This document shows positions 14,107-14,225 of a DNA stretch of 14,225 nt, one piece after another (within the stretch, counting starts at the first letter, position 1; each line of letters starts with the position of its first letter). Where the stretch lies: positions 1 through 14,225 of the forward strand of contig JBAPTR010000167.1 in assembly GCA_049282265.1 (NCBI GenBank), given 5' to 3'. The stretch comes from CAYUCJ01 sp049282265. Its GTDB lineage: Bacteria > Desulfobacterota > DSM-4660 > Desulfatiglandales > Desulfatiglandaceae. The position numbers were made by a program, and so were the translations under genes. Under the pieces are notes generated by a model, which searched no databases, was not told the DNA's origin, and saw only the letters and a program-made list of their open reading frames with translations.

Positions 14107-14225
14107 TTATTCAATAATATCGCTGACGACGCCGGCACCAACAGTCCTGCCGCCCTCGCGGATGGCAAATCGCAACTCCTTCTCCAACGCTATCGGCGTA
14201 ATCAGATTCACTTCCATTGATATAT
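14107..14225 (-). CDS. tuf: Elongation factor Tu, C-terminal part (gene runs off the right edge)
   Basis: The last 38 residues are visible (ISMEVNLITPIALEKELRF then AIREGGRTVGAGVVSDIIE), the end of EF-Tu domain III, followed by TAA. The segment RFAIREGGRTVGAGVV is highly conserved in EF-Tu and contributes to the kirromycin and tRNA interface region. This copy precedes rpmG by 17 bp, the classical tufB-like position, whereas the copy at the left edge lies after rpsG (tufA-like). Together they make two directly oriented tuf genes flanking the cluster. Confidence 0.96.
   Translation of the reverse strand, partial: ISMEVNLITPIALEKELRFAIREGGRTVGAGVVSDIIE

Overview
The window is one long minus-strand housekeeping block: the rpoBC ribosomal-protein cluster. 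Read in the direction of transcription (from high to low coordinate) the order is: 3' end of tuf, rpmG, tRNA-Trp, secE, nusG, rplK, rplA, a 739-bp spacer, rplJ, rplL, a 319-bp spacer, rpoB, rpoC, rpsL, rpsG, and the 5' end of a second tuf. I see no convincing gene on the plus strand; the plus-strand open frames are shadows of the minus-strand genes. All genes look intact apart from the two tuf genes cut by the window edges.

The tuf-rpmG-trnW-secE-nusG-rplKAJL-rpoBC-rpsL-rpsG order, the 1357-residue RpoC with an insertion in its trigger loop, and the EF-Tu N-terminus (MSKKKFERTKPHVNVG) suggest a proteobacterium-like Gram-negative, most likely Desulfobacterota (the former Deltaproteobacteria: sulfate reducers or syntrophs). 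This is recognition from memory, not a database search.

The genes supply the core of gene expression: RNA polymerase beta and beta', the elongation and antitermination factor NusG, ribosomal proteins L1, L10, L11, L7/L12, L33, S7 and S12, EF-Tu, tRNA-Trp, and the translocon subunit SecE. Visible regulation includes an L10-leader-type RNA before rplJ, a strong hairpin between rplL and rpoB, and a good sigma70-like promoter between rpoC and rpsL.

Three things depart from the textbook layout. First, fusA is missing between rpsG and tuf. Second, the rplA-rplJ spacer holds a roughly 450-bp repeat-like element built from nested inverted repeats and hairpins, lying directly against the L10 leader. 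Third, rplJ and rpoC start with TTG, and nusG with GTG. I found no CRISPR, transposase, defence or biosynthetic system. The only candidate for something undescribed is the palindromic element.
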